Assembly: GCA_029983675.1 (NCBI GenBank)
Contig: JASBYY010000008.1
Span: 7,835-71,834 of the forward strand
DNA: 64,000 bases
Reading direction: 5' to 3'
Source of the DNA: Bacteroidales bacterium
GTDB taxonomy: Bacteria > Bacteroidota > Bacteroidia > Bacteroidales > F082
Every line of letters starts with the position of its first letter. Position 1 is the stretch's first letter. The position numbers and the translations under genes are program-made. Positions 6,956-16,617 of the stretch are shown here, piece by piece. The notes beneath the pieces were generated by a model that saw only the letters and a program-made list of their open reading frames with translations, did no database searches and had not been told where the DNA came from.

Positions 6956-9763
6956 TTACTTCGGTAACTGCACGATTTCTTTCTTGTAGGCACTGATGAG
7001 CCGCTTGCCAAATTGCGCCATCGATTCAATGGTGATGCCGTTCAGAATGTCTTCGTAGTTTTTCATCGGGTTGATGCCGTTGCGTAGATTACTTTCGATG
7101 GCGTCCATCCAATAGCCGTTGCGTTCCAGCATTTCAGCGTGTTTTTTCAACATGAACTCTTTCACCTTTTTCAGGTCTTGCGGACGCGGCCCGACCTCAG
7201 CCATGTTTTGCAATTCGGCTTTGGCGATGCCCATCAGCTTTTCGTACATCTCTTTGTTGGTCTCGAAACCTACTAGCAAAACAAAGTAATCGTTCGGACG
7301 ATTGCTAATGGAACCGTTTACGCCCACACCGTAGGTGCCGCCTTCGTCTTCGCGGATCTTTTCGGTATAGACAATGTCCATAATATCGGTGAAAACATCC
7401 ATATAAATCTGGTTTTCAATCGTATATTCCATGTCGCCATTGTAAATCATGTAGCAGGTGGCTTTGGGCGTTTCCATCTCTTTTTCGTAATGGCAAACGA
7501 TATTCTTTTTGCTGATTTCCATGCCGTTATTCTTCCAGCTTTCCTTACGGTTCATGGATGGGAGGCTGCCGAGGTACTGCGCTACCATTGGCTCGAACGT
7601 TGCCGGATCGATATTGCCAACAAAGGTGAAAACGAAGTCATTAGGATCGGCAAAGCGATCACCATAGATGTTCATGGCCATTTCGTAGTTCACCTTGTCA
7701 TAGTCCTCCGATTTCATTCTCACGGCAAGGGGATGGTTGTTGTACATGACGGCAGTTAGGCTGTCGCGGAAAGTGACCATGGGATTGGCTTCGATGTTGG
7801 CCAACGCAGCCTTGGTGCGGGTGAGGTAGGACTCGAATGCTTCTTCATCGCTACGAGGCGCAGTGAAGTAGAGATAGGTCAGTTGCATCATGGTTTCCAA
7901 GTCTTTTGCCGAGCAGTTTCCACTTAAGCCTTCGCTGTAGTTGCTGATGCTGGGATGTACATTGGCTTTTTTGCCCATAGTGACTTTGGGCAGATCGATG
8001 GCACTGAACTTGCCTACGCCGCCGAGGGTGATCAGGCTGTTTATTTCTTTCAGGGTGTTGATTTCGTTTTGCGGTAAAACAGAAATGCCGCCGAAACTGT
8101 ATGAGGACATGAGAATCTCGTCGTCTTTGAAAGTTGTCGGTTTGTAGATGACTTTCATGCCGTTGCTGAGTGTGAGGACAGTGGCGTCGAATTCGGGATC
8201 TGTAGTCTTTTGGACGATTTTTCCGGGTGCGGGCAGCTCGGCCACCAAAGGCTCGTTGGAAACGGTCTCTTTGTACGCTTCCACTTCCTTGGCATTGGCT
8301 TTGTTGAACATGTCAAGCAATGCTTCCTTGGTAGGCAGCGTTTCGCCTTCCTTTACGGGAGCGGTAAGCGTGATGACGATGTTGTTGTCCGTAATAAACT
8401 GTGGCGCATATTGGTTGACGACTTCAAGCGGAATGCTCGGTAAGGCTTGGCTGAGCAGTGCAAATTCATTCTCGATACCCATGAGCGGCTCATTGTTCAG
8501 GAAATGGTAGAGCGTGGGCCAAAAGAAAGAGCGGTTTTCTTGCTTATTGCGCTCTTCGTATCGGTTCTCCAAGGATTTCAACAGGTCGGCCTTGGCACGT
8601 TCAAACTCCGATTGGGTGAAGCCAAATTGTCTCATTTTATTGCATTCCATGACAATGGCAGTCAACGCTTCTTCGATGCCGCCGCAGTCTTTGGCAATGG
8701 CAGAGCATGACCAGGCTTCCTTGGTGTCGGAGACGAAAAATGTGGAATAGCGGCCACTGCCATAGATGAATGGCGGATTCGCTTTCTGGGTCAACTCTTC
8801 AAGGCGGTTGTTGAACATGGTCGAAACGATGTTGTCCATAAAGGTCTTCATCCAATACTGAATGTCGTTCTTCTCTTCTGCCGGTACAACGTCGTGTTTA
8901 TAATATACGTCCACCGAGTAATATGTTTCTTCTATGTCTGTGCAAATGCTGACGATAGGGGTTTCGTTGTCGGCCACGGGGAAAACGGTGCGTTTGGCAG
9001 GGTTGACAGGGGCGGGGATGTCGGCAAATACGGCCTTGATGCGGCTTTCAATCAGATCGACATCAATGTCGCCAATAATGATAATGCCTTGAAGATCGGG
9101 GCGATACCATTTGTGGTAATAGTCGCGCAGGGCTTGATGGTCGAAGTTTGAAACGACTTCTTCGGTTCCGATGGGCAGGCGGTGTCCGTAAGGGCTGTTG
9201 GGGTAGATTTCGGGCAACAGCTTTGCGTAGATACGCATTTGCGAGTTCTCACGCTGCCGCATTTCTTCCAGAATCACACCGCGTTCCTTGTCAATTTCCT
9301 CTCCTTCAAGCGAAATGAAACTCGACCAGTCGTGCAGGATGAGCAGACATGAATCGACCAAGTTGGTGCTGTGGGTCGGAACATTGGTTAGCATGTACAC
9401 GGTCTGTTCAATGCCGGTCCAAGCGTTTACGTTTTCGCCGAACTTCACACCATTGCGCTCCATGTAGTCCAACAGATTTTTCCCGGGGAAGTTCTTGGTG
9501 CCATTGAAAGCCATGTGCTCCAAGAAATGGGCAAGACCGCGCTGGTTTTCTTCTTCCAAGATGGAACCTACCTTTTGCGCAATATAGAAGTTGGTGCGTT
9601 GGGCAGGCTTTTCGTTGTGCCTGATGAAATAAGTCAGGCCGTTTTCTAATTGTCCGGTTCTTACGTTCGGATCGAACGGAACAGGCATGGATTGCTGGGC
9701 GATTCCCGTTGTGGCGACGAACACCATGCCCAATAATAGGATGACAAACTTTTTCATATCCAA
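6956..9763 (-). CDS. M16-family (insulinase-like) zinc protease, exported
   Basis: A 935-residue protein with signal peptide MDMKKFVILLLGMVFVATTGIAQ and two M16 halves. The inverted zinc motif HFLEH (HxxEH) is at residues 79-83 within LAHFLEHMAFNGTKNF. The downstream Glu ligand lies in the EEIDKERGVILEEMRQRENS segment about 75 residues later. The second half (from about residue 530) keeps the fold without a zinc motif, as is usual for single-chain PqqL-type enzymes. Length is typical of the Bacteroidota family. It probably acts in the periplasm on peptides or unfolded chains. The 135-base gap to rsmG is AT-rich and shows no clear promoter. Confidence 0.92.
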   Translation of the reverse strand: MDMKKFVILLLGMVFVATTGIAQQSMPVPFDPNVRTGQLENGLTYFIRHNEKPAQRTNFYIAQKVGSILEEENQRGLAHFLEHMAFNGTKNFPGKNLLDYMERNGVKFGENVNAWTGIEQTVYMLTNVPTHSTNLVDSCLLILHDWSSFISLEGEEIDKERGVILEEMRQRENSQMRIYAKLLPEIYPNSPYGHRLPIGTEEVVSNFDHQALRDYYHKWYRPDLQGIIIIGDIDVDLIESRIKAVFADIPAPVNPAKRTVFPVADNETPIVSICTDIEETYYSVDVYYKHDVVPAEEKNDIQYWMKTFMDNIVSTMFNNRLEELTQKANPPFIYGSGRYSTFFVSDTKEAWSCSAIAKDCGGIEEALTAIVMECNKMRQFGFTQSEFERAKADLLKSLENRYEERNKQENRSFFWPTLYHFLNNEPLMGIENEFALLSQALPSIPLEVVNQYAPQFITDNNIVITLTAPVKEGETLPTKEALLDMFNKANAKEVEAYKETVSNEPLVAELPAPGKIVQKTTDPEFDATVLTLSNGMKVIYKPTTFKDDEILMSSYSFGGISVLPQNEINTLKEINSLITLGGVGKFSAIDLPKVTMGKKANVHPSISNYSEGLSGNCSAKDLETMMQLTYLYFTAPRSDEEAFESYLTRTKAALANIEANPMVTFRDSLTAVMYNNHPLAVRMKSEDYDKVNYEMAMNIYGDRFADPNDFVFTFVGNIDPATFEPMVAQYLGSLPSMNRKESWKNNGMEISKKNIVCHYEKEMETPKATCYMIYNGDMEYTIENQIYMDVFTDIMDIVYTEKIREDEGGTYGVGVNGSISNRPNDYFVLLVGFETNKEMYEKLMGIAKAELQNMAEVGPRPQDLKKVKEFMLKKHAEMLERNGYWMDAIESNLRNGINPMKNYEDILNGITIESMAQFGKRLISAYKKEIVQLPK

Positions 9764-9898
9764 TCGGGTTATTTATTTATTATATTGATTTACAAATTAT
9801 TAGATTATAATTATTTTAAAATTATCTGCTCGAAAAATACGGATTCAATGACTGCTAAAAACCATTCGGCAAAGCCGTTTTTGCAAGGCCTATTAATA

Positions 9899-10525
9899 TT
9901 AATAAAGGTGCACGACGTATTTTTCCTCGAAATAGGGTTCCTGAAACCACTTCGATATGGTTGCTTTTTTGTGCTGCCAGTATTTGGATAACGCCTTGAA
10001 CTCGCTTTGCAGGTCGCCGCCTTTCAAATAGAGGATGCCGCCCGCCTCGATGTCGCCGCGAATACGGATTTTATTGCCGGCAAGATTGGCGATCTCGGGG
10101 AGGGTCATCACGGCACGGCCCGTGATAAAGTCGAATTTTTCACGAACTTCTTCCGCGCGTTTGTGTTCTGCAACAACGTTTTTCAGTCCGAGAGCCTGCG
10201 CCACAGCATTGACAACCGTGATTTTCTTTCCCGTGCCGTCGATGAGATAAAAATCGGTCTGAGGATAGAGGATGGCAAGCGGAATGCCGGGGAAGCCTCC
10301 ACCAGTGCCCAAGTCCATAATGCGCATACCGGGAAGAAACTCGATGTACTTCGCAATAGCCAGCGAATGCAGCACATGGTGCTCGTAAAAATGCTCCATG
10401 TCCTTGCGCGAAATGACGTTGATCTTGCTGTTCCAGTCTTCGTAGAGCGCCCTTAACTGCTCAAACTGGATGCGCTGCACGTCTGTTAGTTTTGGAAAAT
10501 AAGTAAAAAGACTTTTCGTGTCCAT
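9899..10525 (-). CDS. rsmG: 16S rRNA (guanine527-N7)-methyltransferase RsmG
   Basis: A 208-residue GidB family protein, normal length. The SAM-binding motif I DLGTGGGFPGIPLAI is in the first third. It is preceded by NVISRKDMEHFYEHHVLHS, a hallmark of RsmG, and followed by the ITGRAVMTLPEIANLA segment. It methylates G527 of 16S rRNA in the 530 loop; in other bacteria its loss gives low-level streptomycin resistance. Monocistronic with a good promoter upstream. Confidence 0.95.
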   Translation of the reverse strand: MDTKSLFTYFPKLTDVQRIQFEQLRALYEDWNSKINVISRKDMEHFYEHHVLHSLAIAKYIEFLPGMRIMDLGTGGGFPGIPLAILYPQTDFYLIDGTGKKITVVNAVAQALGLKNVVAEHKRAEEVREKFDFITGRAVMTLPEIANLAGNKIRIRGDIEAGGILYLKGGDLQSEFKALSKYWQHKKATISKWFQEPYFEEKYVVHLY

Positions 10526-10544
10526 TGCGTTTTTCTTTAGCGTT

Positions 10545-10574
10545 CAAAAGTACGAAAAAATGACTTTGCATCAA
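10545..10574 (-). promoter_or_regulatory. rsmG promoter
   Basis: On the minus strand TTG (10574-10572), 19 bases, then TACTTTTG (10552-10545). The box ends about 20 bases before the rsmG start codon. Confidence 0.65.
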
Positions 10575-10773
10575 GCATTTATGAATATAAATTGCATTTG
10601 TAACGTTGGACATGTTTTTTTCGAAACCGTCACTATTTGTTTGCATATTACTGATTGTCAGTATGATAAATAATGCTAATAATGTAAAATGTGCGTTATT
10701 TTTTCAATCGGCGATAAATCGTGGCGGAGGATGATACAATTGGTTGTATCTTTACCGATTATTTTGTGGTAAA

Positions 10774-11757
10774 ATGAGAATCGAAGCTGTATTATCCGCC
10801 TTGCTTTTGTGGTCTGTTTCTGTTTTGGGTCAGACGACTGCTGAAGCGTATATCGCGACCTATAAGCATATTGCCATTGAGGAAATGCGAACCTTCAAGA
10901 TACCGGCATCCATTACCTTGGCGCAGGGTATCCTTGAATCCAATTCGGGAAACAGTGCACTGGCTGTTGAAGCCAACAACCATTTCGGCATCAAATGCCA
11001 CAAGGAATGGTCGGGCGACACGTTTTATCAGGACGATGACGAGAAAAACGAGTGTTTCAGGAAATATGATAATCCTGAAGAATCATACCGTGACCATTCG
11101 CTTTTCCTTACTACTCGCAGTCGTTACAGTGCTTTATTTGAGTTGGAGATAACGGATTATCAAGGATGGGCAAAAGGTCTGAAAGCGGCAGGATATGCCA
11201 CCAACCCTGCTTATGCCAAGAGCCTGATCGATAAAATCGATTATTACGACTTGACCCGCTTTGACCGCATGGCTTTGGGTTTGTTGGCCGAAACGGACGG
11301 GCAGGAGGCTGACACTTTGGAATCGGAAGGCCTTGGGCTGCCTTATCAAAAAAGCATAGCGCCTTTTTCACCCGACGATAAGTCGGCATACGAATTGGCG
11401 GAGATGACCAAAAGCGGTCGTTTTGTCTATTTGAACAATGGCGTGAAGTTTATCTATGCCAAGGATGGAGACACGCCCATTTCGCTTGGCGCGGAATTGG
11501 GAGTTTTTTCTTACCAGATATACAAATACAACTATTTGGAAAACGGCACAGATTATGTTTTCAAGAGTGGCGATTTGATTTATATAGAACCGTTGAAAAA
11601 CAAATGCCGGAAGCCGTCGCACTATACGATGCAATATGGAGAAACCCTGCGTGACGTGGCATTGAAGTTTGCTGTGAAACTGGAGAAGTTGCAGAAAAAG
11701 AACGATGTCAAGGAAAACACCTACCTTGCTCCGGGAAGACAGATTCGGCTGAAGTGA
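10774..11757 (+). CDS. exported glucosaminidase (GH73-type) with C-terminal LysM
   Basis: A 327-residue peptidoglycan hydrolase. The ATG at 10774 gives a clean signal peptide (MRIEAVLSALLLWSVSVLGQ); an earlier TTG would add ten unneeded residues. The glucosaminidase domain, residues about 25-160, has the catalytic Glu54 in AQGILESNSG and the family signature NNHFGIKC...W. The C-terminus (about 280-327) is a LysM-like peptidoglycan-binding repeat (HYTMQYGETLRDVALKFAV...LAPGRQIRLK), and a weaker LysM-like stretch precedes it. It probably cleaves N-acetylglucosaminyl bonds during cell separation or growth. It is convergent with uvrA, 15 bases apart, with no terminator visible. Confidence 0.9.
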   Translation: MRIEAVLSALLLWSVSVLGQTTAEAYIATYKHIAIEEMRTFKIPASITLAQGILESNSGNSALAVEANNHFGIKCHKEWSGDTFYQDDDEKNECFRKYDNPEESYRDHSLFLTTRSRYSALFELEITDYQGWAKGLKAAGYATNPAYAKSLIDKIDYYDLTRFDRMALGLLAETDGQEADTLESEGLGLPYQKSIAPFSPDDKSAYELAEMTKSGRFVYLNNGVKFIYAKDGDTPISLGAELGVFSYQIYKYNYLENGTDYVFKSGDLIYIEPLKNKCRKPSHYTMQYGETLRDVALKFAVKLEKLQKKNDVKENTYLAPGRQIRLK

Positions 11758-11772
11758 TGGTCAATGCCTATT

Positions 11773-14619
11773 TCAGCGGTCTCGATCTAACTCGTCTTTC
11801 AAATACTTCGCGGTGTAGCTGTTTTCGCATTTGACGATATCTTCAGGGGCGCCTTCGCACAGAATCTGTCCGCCGCGGTCGCCGCCTTCGGGTCCCATGT
11901 CGATGATATAATCGGCCATCTTGATAACATCAAGGTTGTGTTCGATGATGAGGACGGTATTGCCTTTGTCAACTAATTTGTTCAACACATTCATCAGCAC
12001 TTTAATATCTTCAAAATGCAATCCTGTGGTAGGTTCGTCAAGCACGTAAAGCGTTTTTCCCGTATCGTTCTTTGCCAATTCGGCAGCCAGTTTCACGCGC
12101 TGAGCCTCGCCGCCCGAGATGGTGGTAGAGGCCTGTCCTAAGGTGAGATATCCAAGTCCTACGCTTTGTAAGGTCTTGATTTTCCGTGTGATGGATGGGA
12201 TGTTTTCGAAAAACTCGACGGTTTGGTTGATGGTCATGTTGAGCACATCGTTAATCGACTTGCCTTTGTAGCGCACCTCTAAGGTTTCGCGGTTATAGCG
12301 TTTGCCTTGGCAGTCCTCGCATTCAACCGACACATCGGGCAGGAAGTTCATCTCGATGATTTTCATGCCGGCACCTTTGCAGGTCTCGCAACGTCCACCT
12401 TTCACATTGAAAGAGAAGCGTCCGGACTTGTAGTTCCTAATCTTTGATTCGGGAAGTTCGCCGAACAGCTTGCGGATCTCGTCGAAAACTTTCGTGTAGG
12501 TAGCTGGATTGGAGCGTGGCGTGCGCCCTATTGGAGCTTGGTCGATTTCGATGATTTTATCGATAAGTTCTATTCCTTCAATGGAGTCGTAGGGCAGAGG
12601 CTCTTTCAGCGACCGGTAGAATTTCTTGCTGAGGATGGGCGAGAGGGTTTCGTTGATGAGTGTTGATTTTCCCGAACCCGAAACGCCTGTGACACAAATC
12701 ATCAAGCCTAATGGCAGCTTCAAATCGACATGCTTTAGATTGTGGCCGGTAGCGCCTTTCAAGGTAAGGAACTGTCCTTCTTGTGGTTTCCGACGTTTAG
12801 CGGGTGTTTCGATGTTGCGTTTCCCGTTCAGATAGTCGCAGGTGATGGAATGTCCGCTTTCGGCTTCTTTTGGTGTGCCCGAGAAGACGACTTCGCCGCC
12901 GTGCCGTCCTGCGCCGGGGCCGATGTCAACTATATAGTCGGCGGCCAACATGGTGTCTTTATCGTGTTCGACAACAATGACTGAGTTGCCGATGTCGCGT
13001 AAATCTTTTAGCGATTGTATAAGGCGGTGGTTGTCGCGCTGGTGCAGCCCGATGCTCGGTTCATCGAGAATGTACAGCACGCCGGTGAGCTGCGACCCGA
13101 TTTGAGTGGCGAGACGGATGCGCTGTGCTTCGCCGCCCGACAATGCTCCCGATGGACGGTTCAAGTTCAAGTAGTCGATTCCGATGTCGAGCAGGAAATG
13201 GATGCGTTTGCTGATTTCGCGGAGAATTTCTTTGCCGATTTCGTATTGACGTACATTGAGTTTTTCAGGTAGCGCACTAATCCACTGGTTGAGCGACAGG
13301 ATGTCCATCTCGGCGACTTCGGCGATGTTTTTCCCGTCGATGAGAAAATAGCGGGCTTCTTTTTTCAGCCGTGTTCCTTGACAGGTGGGGCAAGCCACGT
13401 GATTCATGAAGGAGTTTGCCCATCTTGTGATACTGGCAGGGGCATCTTCGTTGTTTTGTGACTCGATGAAGCCGATGATGCCTTCAAAATTCAGCTTATA
13501 GGTGGAAGTGACCCCCACCAACTCGCGTTTCACCTCAAAAGTTTCGTTGGTGCCATAGAGGATGACATCCAAGGCCTCTTCGCTGATGTCCTTCATGGGC
13601 GTGTCAAGCGTGAATCCGTATCTAAGTCCTATGGCTTCGAGTTGTCGAAATATCCAATTGCCCGACTTGTATTCTCCTGCAGGTGCCAAACCGCCCTTAC
13701 GGAGGCTGAGTTCCGGATTCGGGATGAGTTTATCCTTATCCACAACGGCGATGGCGCCCAATCCGCTGCATTTTGGGCAGGCACCATAAGGCGAGTTGAA
13801 CGAGAATGTGTTTGGTTCCGGATCTTCATACGACAAACCGGTGCTGGGGCACATTAGCAGGCGGCTGAAATAATGCAGATCGCCACTGTCGTGTTCCATC
13901 ACCATCAGTAGTCCCTTGCCGTAACGGAAAGCGGTATGCACCGAGTTCTTGATGCGCGTGTAGGCGCTGTCGTTCACCTCGATACGGTCGATGATGATTT
14001 CGATGTCGTGTGTCTTGTAACGGTCGAGCATCATGCCGTATTCAATTTCGCGAATCTCGCCGTCAACACGCACATGGTTGAATCCTGCTTGGCGGATGTG
14101 TTCAAACAACTCACGGTAATGTCCCTTGCGCCCACGGGTGGCAGGAGCAAGAATGTGGATGTGCTTGCCGTTATAGGTGTTGAAAATCAGATCGGTAATC
14201 TTTTCTTCGGTATAACGCACCATCTTTTCTCCCGTATTGTAGGAATAGGCTTCCGACACGCGGGCATAGAGGAGACGCAGAAAGTCGTAAATCTCCGTGA
14301 TGGTGCCTACGGTAGAACGCGGATTCTTATTGACGGATTTTTGTTCAATGGAAATAACAGGACTAAGACCGGTGATTTTGTCCACATCGGGACGCTCCAT
14401 GTTGCCGATAAACTGCCGTGCGTAGGCCGAAAAACTCTCCATGTAGCGGCGTTGCCCTTCGGCATATATCGTGTCGAAAGCCAATGACGACTTTCCACTT
14501 CCGCTGATGCCGGTGATAACGACAAGTGCGTTGCGGGGAATGGAAAGGTCGATGTTTTTCAGATTGTTTTCCCTTGCCCCTAAGATGACAAGATTTTTAT
14601 CTTCCGAAAATTCGTTCAT
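11773..14619 (-). CDS. uvrA: excinuclease ABC subunit A
   Basis: A 948-residue DNA damage-recognition ATPase of nucleotide excision repair, full length. Two ABC modules are seen: Walker A GISGSGKSS near residue 38 and GVSGSGKST near 635, each with an ABC signature (LSGGEAQRIRLA and ISGGEAQRVKLA). Zinc-binding Cys pairs are present: CPKCSGLG, CPTCQGTR, CETCKGAG and CEDCQGKRY. It is the last gene of a minus-strand run after rfbC and the lytic transglycosylase, 37 bases behind the latter. Confidence 0.98.
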   Translation of the reverse strand: MNEFSEDKNLVILGARENNLKNIDLSIPRNALVVITGISGSGKSSLAFDTIYAEGQRRYMESFSAYARQFIGNMERPDVDKITGLSPVISIEQKSVNKNPRSTVGTITEIYDFLRLLYARVSEAYSYNTGEKMVRYTEEKITDLIFNTYNGKHIHILAPATRGRKGHYRELFEHIRQAGFNHVRVDGEIREIEYGMMLDRYKTHDIEIIIDRIEVNDSAYTRIKNSVHTAFRYGKGLLMVMEHDSGDLHYFSRLLMCPSTGLSYEDPEPNTFSFNSPYGACPKCSGLGAIAVVDKDKLIPNPELSLRKGGLAPAGEYKSGNWIFRQLEAIGLRYGFTLDTPMKDISEEALDVILYGTNETFEVKRELVGVTSTYKLNFEGIIGFIESQNNEDAPASITRWANSFMNHVACPTCQGTRLKKEARYFLIDGKNIAEVAEMDILSLNQWISALPEKLNVRQYEIGKEILREISKRIHFLLDIGIDYLNLNRPSGALSGGEAQRIRLATQIGSQLTGVLYILDEPSIGLHQRDNHRLIQSLKDLRDIGNSVIVVEHDKDTMLAADYIVDIGPGAGRHGGEVVFSGTPKEAESGHSITCDYLNGKRNIETPAKRRKPQEGQFLTLKGATGHNLKHVDLKLPLGLMICVTGVSGSGKSTLINETLSPILSKKFYRSLKEPLPYDSIEGIELIDKIIEIDQAPIGRTPRSNPATYTKVFDEIRKLFGELPESKIRNYKSGRFSFNVKGGRCETCKGAGMKIIEMNFLPDVSVECEDCQGKRYNRETLEVRYKGKSINDVLNMTINQTVEFFENIPSITRKIKTLQSVGLGYLTLGQASTTISGGEAQRVKLAAELAKNDTGKTLYVLDEPTTGLHFEDIKVLMNVLNKLVDKGNTVLIIEHNLDVIKMADYIIDMGPEGGDRGGQILCEGAPEDIVKCENSYTAKYLKDELDRDR

Positions 14620-14656
14620 GGTGTTGTCTTTCAGAAAATTACCAGCGAAGTGAAAC

Positions 14657-15640
14657 TTACTTCCCCTTCAACAGTTTTGCATGGGTCATCGCATAACGTC
14701 CGGTCGGTATCTTGATTTTATAGCTGTTTCCGGTCGAGATGGTGAGCGTATTGGCACGCAGCCAAGGGTTGAAGTACTTCAGCATCTTGTAGTTCGTGCC
14801 TTGTTCGAGGGCAAAGTCTGCAAGATTGGAGATGGACTGGGTTACGGTGATGGTCTTGTATTGCAATGGATTGTATTTCAAGTAGTCGCTGATTTGGAAA
14901 CCGTATTTCGCAGGGTTTTCGGTGATGAGCTTCAGGGCGAGGATGCGAAACAGGTAACGCTCGGTTTCTTCAGACAGTTTCATGTCGTAGTAAGAGGTGA
15001 CATGCTGTTCGCTGATGCTCCGCGAAATCCTTCCGTTTCCCGCATTGAAAGCAGCCGCAGCCAAGGTCCAGCTGCCAAACTTATTGTAAGCGTCTTTCAG
15101 ATACTTGCAGGCGGCAACAGTTTCTAATTCAACATTATAGCGCATATCAACTTCGCGGTTGATTTCTAAGCCGTAATCCTTTCCGGTACCTTCCAGAAAC
15201 TGCCAGAAACCTACTGCTTTGGAGGACGATACGGCGTTGGTCAAGGCGCTTTCTATCATGGCGAGATACTTGAAATCATCGGGAAGCCCATGCCGTCTCA
15301 TGATGGAGTCCATGACAGGGAACCAGCGCGTGGTGCGTTTTAATAATAATAAGGTGCTCGCATGTAGATAGGAATTGACAAGCAGCTCGCGCTCAAGTCT
15401 TTCGCTGACATAGAATAACTCAAGAGGCACACTTTCGCCGGCGAAATCCATGCTTTTAGGAATCTCGATGTCGTGAGTGAGGTGGTCGATTTGGTCGAAA
15501 TAGACAAAATCGCGCTCTTCTCCTTCATAGTCGGTCTCTTCGGCCTTGTTGCTCTGCGCGTTGATAACCATGTAGGTTGCCGCAAATCCGGTCAATAAAA
15601 CGACTAAGGATGCGATAATAAGGATATTGCGTGTCTTCAT
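14657..15640 (-). CDS. membrane-anchored lytic transglycosylase (SLT domain)
   Basis: A 327-residue peptidoglycan lytic transglycosylase. An N-terminal hydrophobic segment (residues 5-28) acts as signal or anchor. The SLT domain begins near residue 105. Catalytic Glu130 sits in LAMIESALT, followed by AVGFWQF and the AAAAFNAGNGRI motif. The C-terminal portion (YKIKIPTGRYA) resembles a degenerate LysM, as in MltD-type enzymes. Its ATG overlaps the rfbC stop (ATGA), so the two are translationally coupled. Confidence 0.92.
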   Translation of the reverse strand: MKTRNILIIASLVVLLTGFAATYMVINAQSNKAEETDYEGEERDFVYFDQIDHLTHDIEIPKSMDFAGESVPLELFYVSERLERELLVNSYLHASTLLLLKRTTRWFPVMDSIMRRHGLPDDFKYLAMIESALTNAVSSSKAVGFWQFLEGTGKDYGLEINREVDMRYNVELETVAACKYLKDAYNKFGSWTLAAAAFNAGNGRISRSISEQHVTSYYDMKLSEETERYLFRILALKLITENPAKYGFQISDYLKYNPLQYKTITVTQSISNLADFALEQGTNYKMLKYFNPWLRANTLTISTGNSYKIKIPTGRYAMTHAKLLKGK

Positions 15641-16182
15641 TTGAATGGGGTTACAAAGTCTTTGAAATAAGGTGCTACCTTGTCTTTTTCCGATAGGATG
15701 GGATTTTCAATGTTCCATTGTACGTTGATGTCGGGGTCGTTCCAAAGGATGCTGCCTTCGGAAGCCTTGTTATATAGGTTGGTACATTTATAGGTGAAAA
15801 CGGAATGGTCTTCCAAACATACGAAACCGTGGGCAAAGCCTTCGGGAATCCAAAGCATGAGTTTGTTGGATTCGGTCAGAATGACGCTTTCCCATTTTCC
15901 AAATGTGGGAGAACCGCCGCGAAGATCAACGGCAACGTCCATCACTGAGCCTTTCACAACGCGAACCAGCTTGCCTTGTGCATAAGGCGGTTTTTGGAAG
16001 TGCAAACCGCGTAGCACGCCGCGCATGGACTTAGACTCATTGTCCTGAACAAAGTCCATCGTCAAACCTGCCGCGTGAAACCGCTCCTTGTTGTAAGCCT
16101 CGAAGAAGTAACCGCGTTCGTCGTTGAAGACATCAGGTTTGACGATGACAAGGTCTTTTATTTTTGTTGCTATGATTTCCAT
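15637..16182 (-). CDS. rfbC: dTDP-4-dehydrorhamnose 3,5-epimerase
   Basis: A 181-residue RmlC-type cupin epimerase making the precursor of dTDP-L-rhamnose for surface polysaccharide. The catalytic His61 is in MRGVLRGLHFQ, with Lys71 and an Asp in MDVAVDLRGGSPTFGKW. The PEGFAHGFVCLED motif is typical. Full length. rfbA, rfbB and rfbD are not adjacent, so this is an isolated copy in an operon with cell-wall and repair genes. Its start lies 5 bases past the stop of a decayed four-helix-bundle gene; such genes often sit in Bacteroidota polysaccharide regions. Confidence 0.95.
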   Translation of the reverse strand: MEIIATKIKDLVIVKPDVFNDERGYFFEAYNKERFHAAGLTMDFVQDNESKSMRGVLRGLHFQKPPYAQGKLVRVVKGSVMDVAVDLRGGSPTFGKWESVILTESNKLMLWIPEGFAHGFVCLEDHSVFTYKCTNLYNKASEGSILWNDPDINVQWNIENPILSEKDKVAPYFKDFVTPFK

Positions 16183-16187
16183 AATAT

Positions 16188-16510
16188 TCAGCTGAATAGT
16201 TGTTGTTTATGCGATTTTTCCGTTATGCAGTTTGTGATTTTGTTGATTTTCTGGCATTTGTTGTTGATGTCATCGTATTCTGAAGTGTTGGATAGTTCGT
16301 TCTGTATAGAAGAAGCAGTCGATAATCCGTTTCGGCATATTCTTTCAACGATAGAAAAACCTCGGCGACAAAGTCCTGATGGCTAATGCCGTTTTTGTGC
16401 TTCGTCAAGATTGGCACCAATTCGGATGCCACTTCTAAGTAGCTGTTTACGCAACCCATACTTTTTCTTGTCCTCGCAGGTATATTTGTACATGTTGGTA
16501 ATGTCAACCG
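16188..16510 (-). pseudogene. four-helix bundle protein (23S rRNA intervening-sequence type), frameshifted
   Basis: Pieces of one family are spread over three frames. First: YKYTCEDKKKYGLRKQLLRS then GIRIGANLDEAQ, which hits a stop. Second: SHQDFVAEVFLSLKEYAETD then YRLLLLYRTN. Third: ELSNTSEYDDINNKCQKINK then ITNCITEKSH, ending at 16188. In intact members these run together, so at least two frameshifts have killed the gene. The bundle family has no certain function and is often found in polysaccharide loci and rRNA intervening sequences. The 16511-16617 stretch upstream shows nothing I can name. Confidence 0.8.
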
Positions 16511-16617
16511 AAAAATCCAAGTACTTCTCTTAAATGCTTAGTACAATCTTCAACATTCTCCATCGGATCAGATCGTCCTGACTCTAACAACTAATCAGCT
16601 GACCAACGGAACAATTC

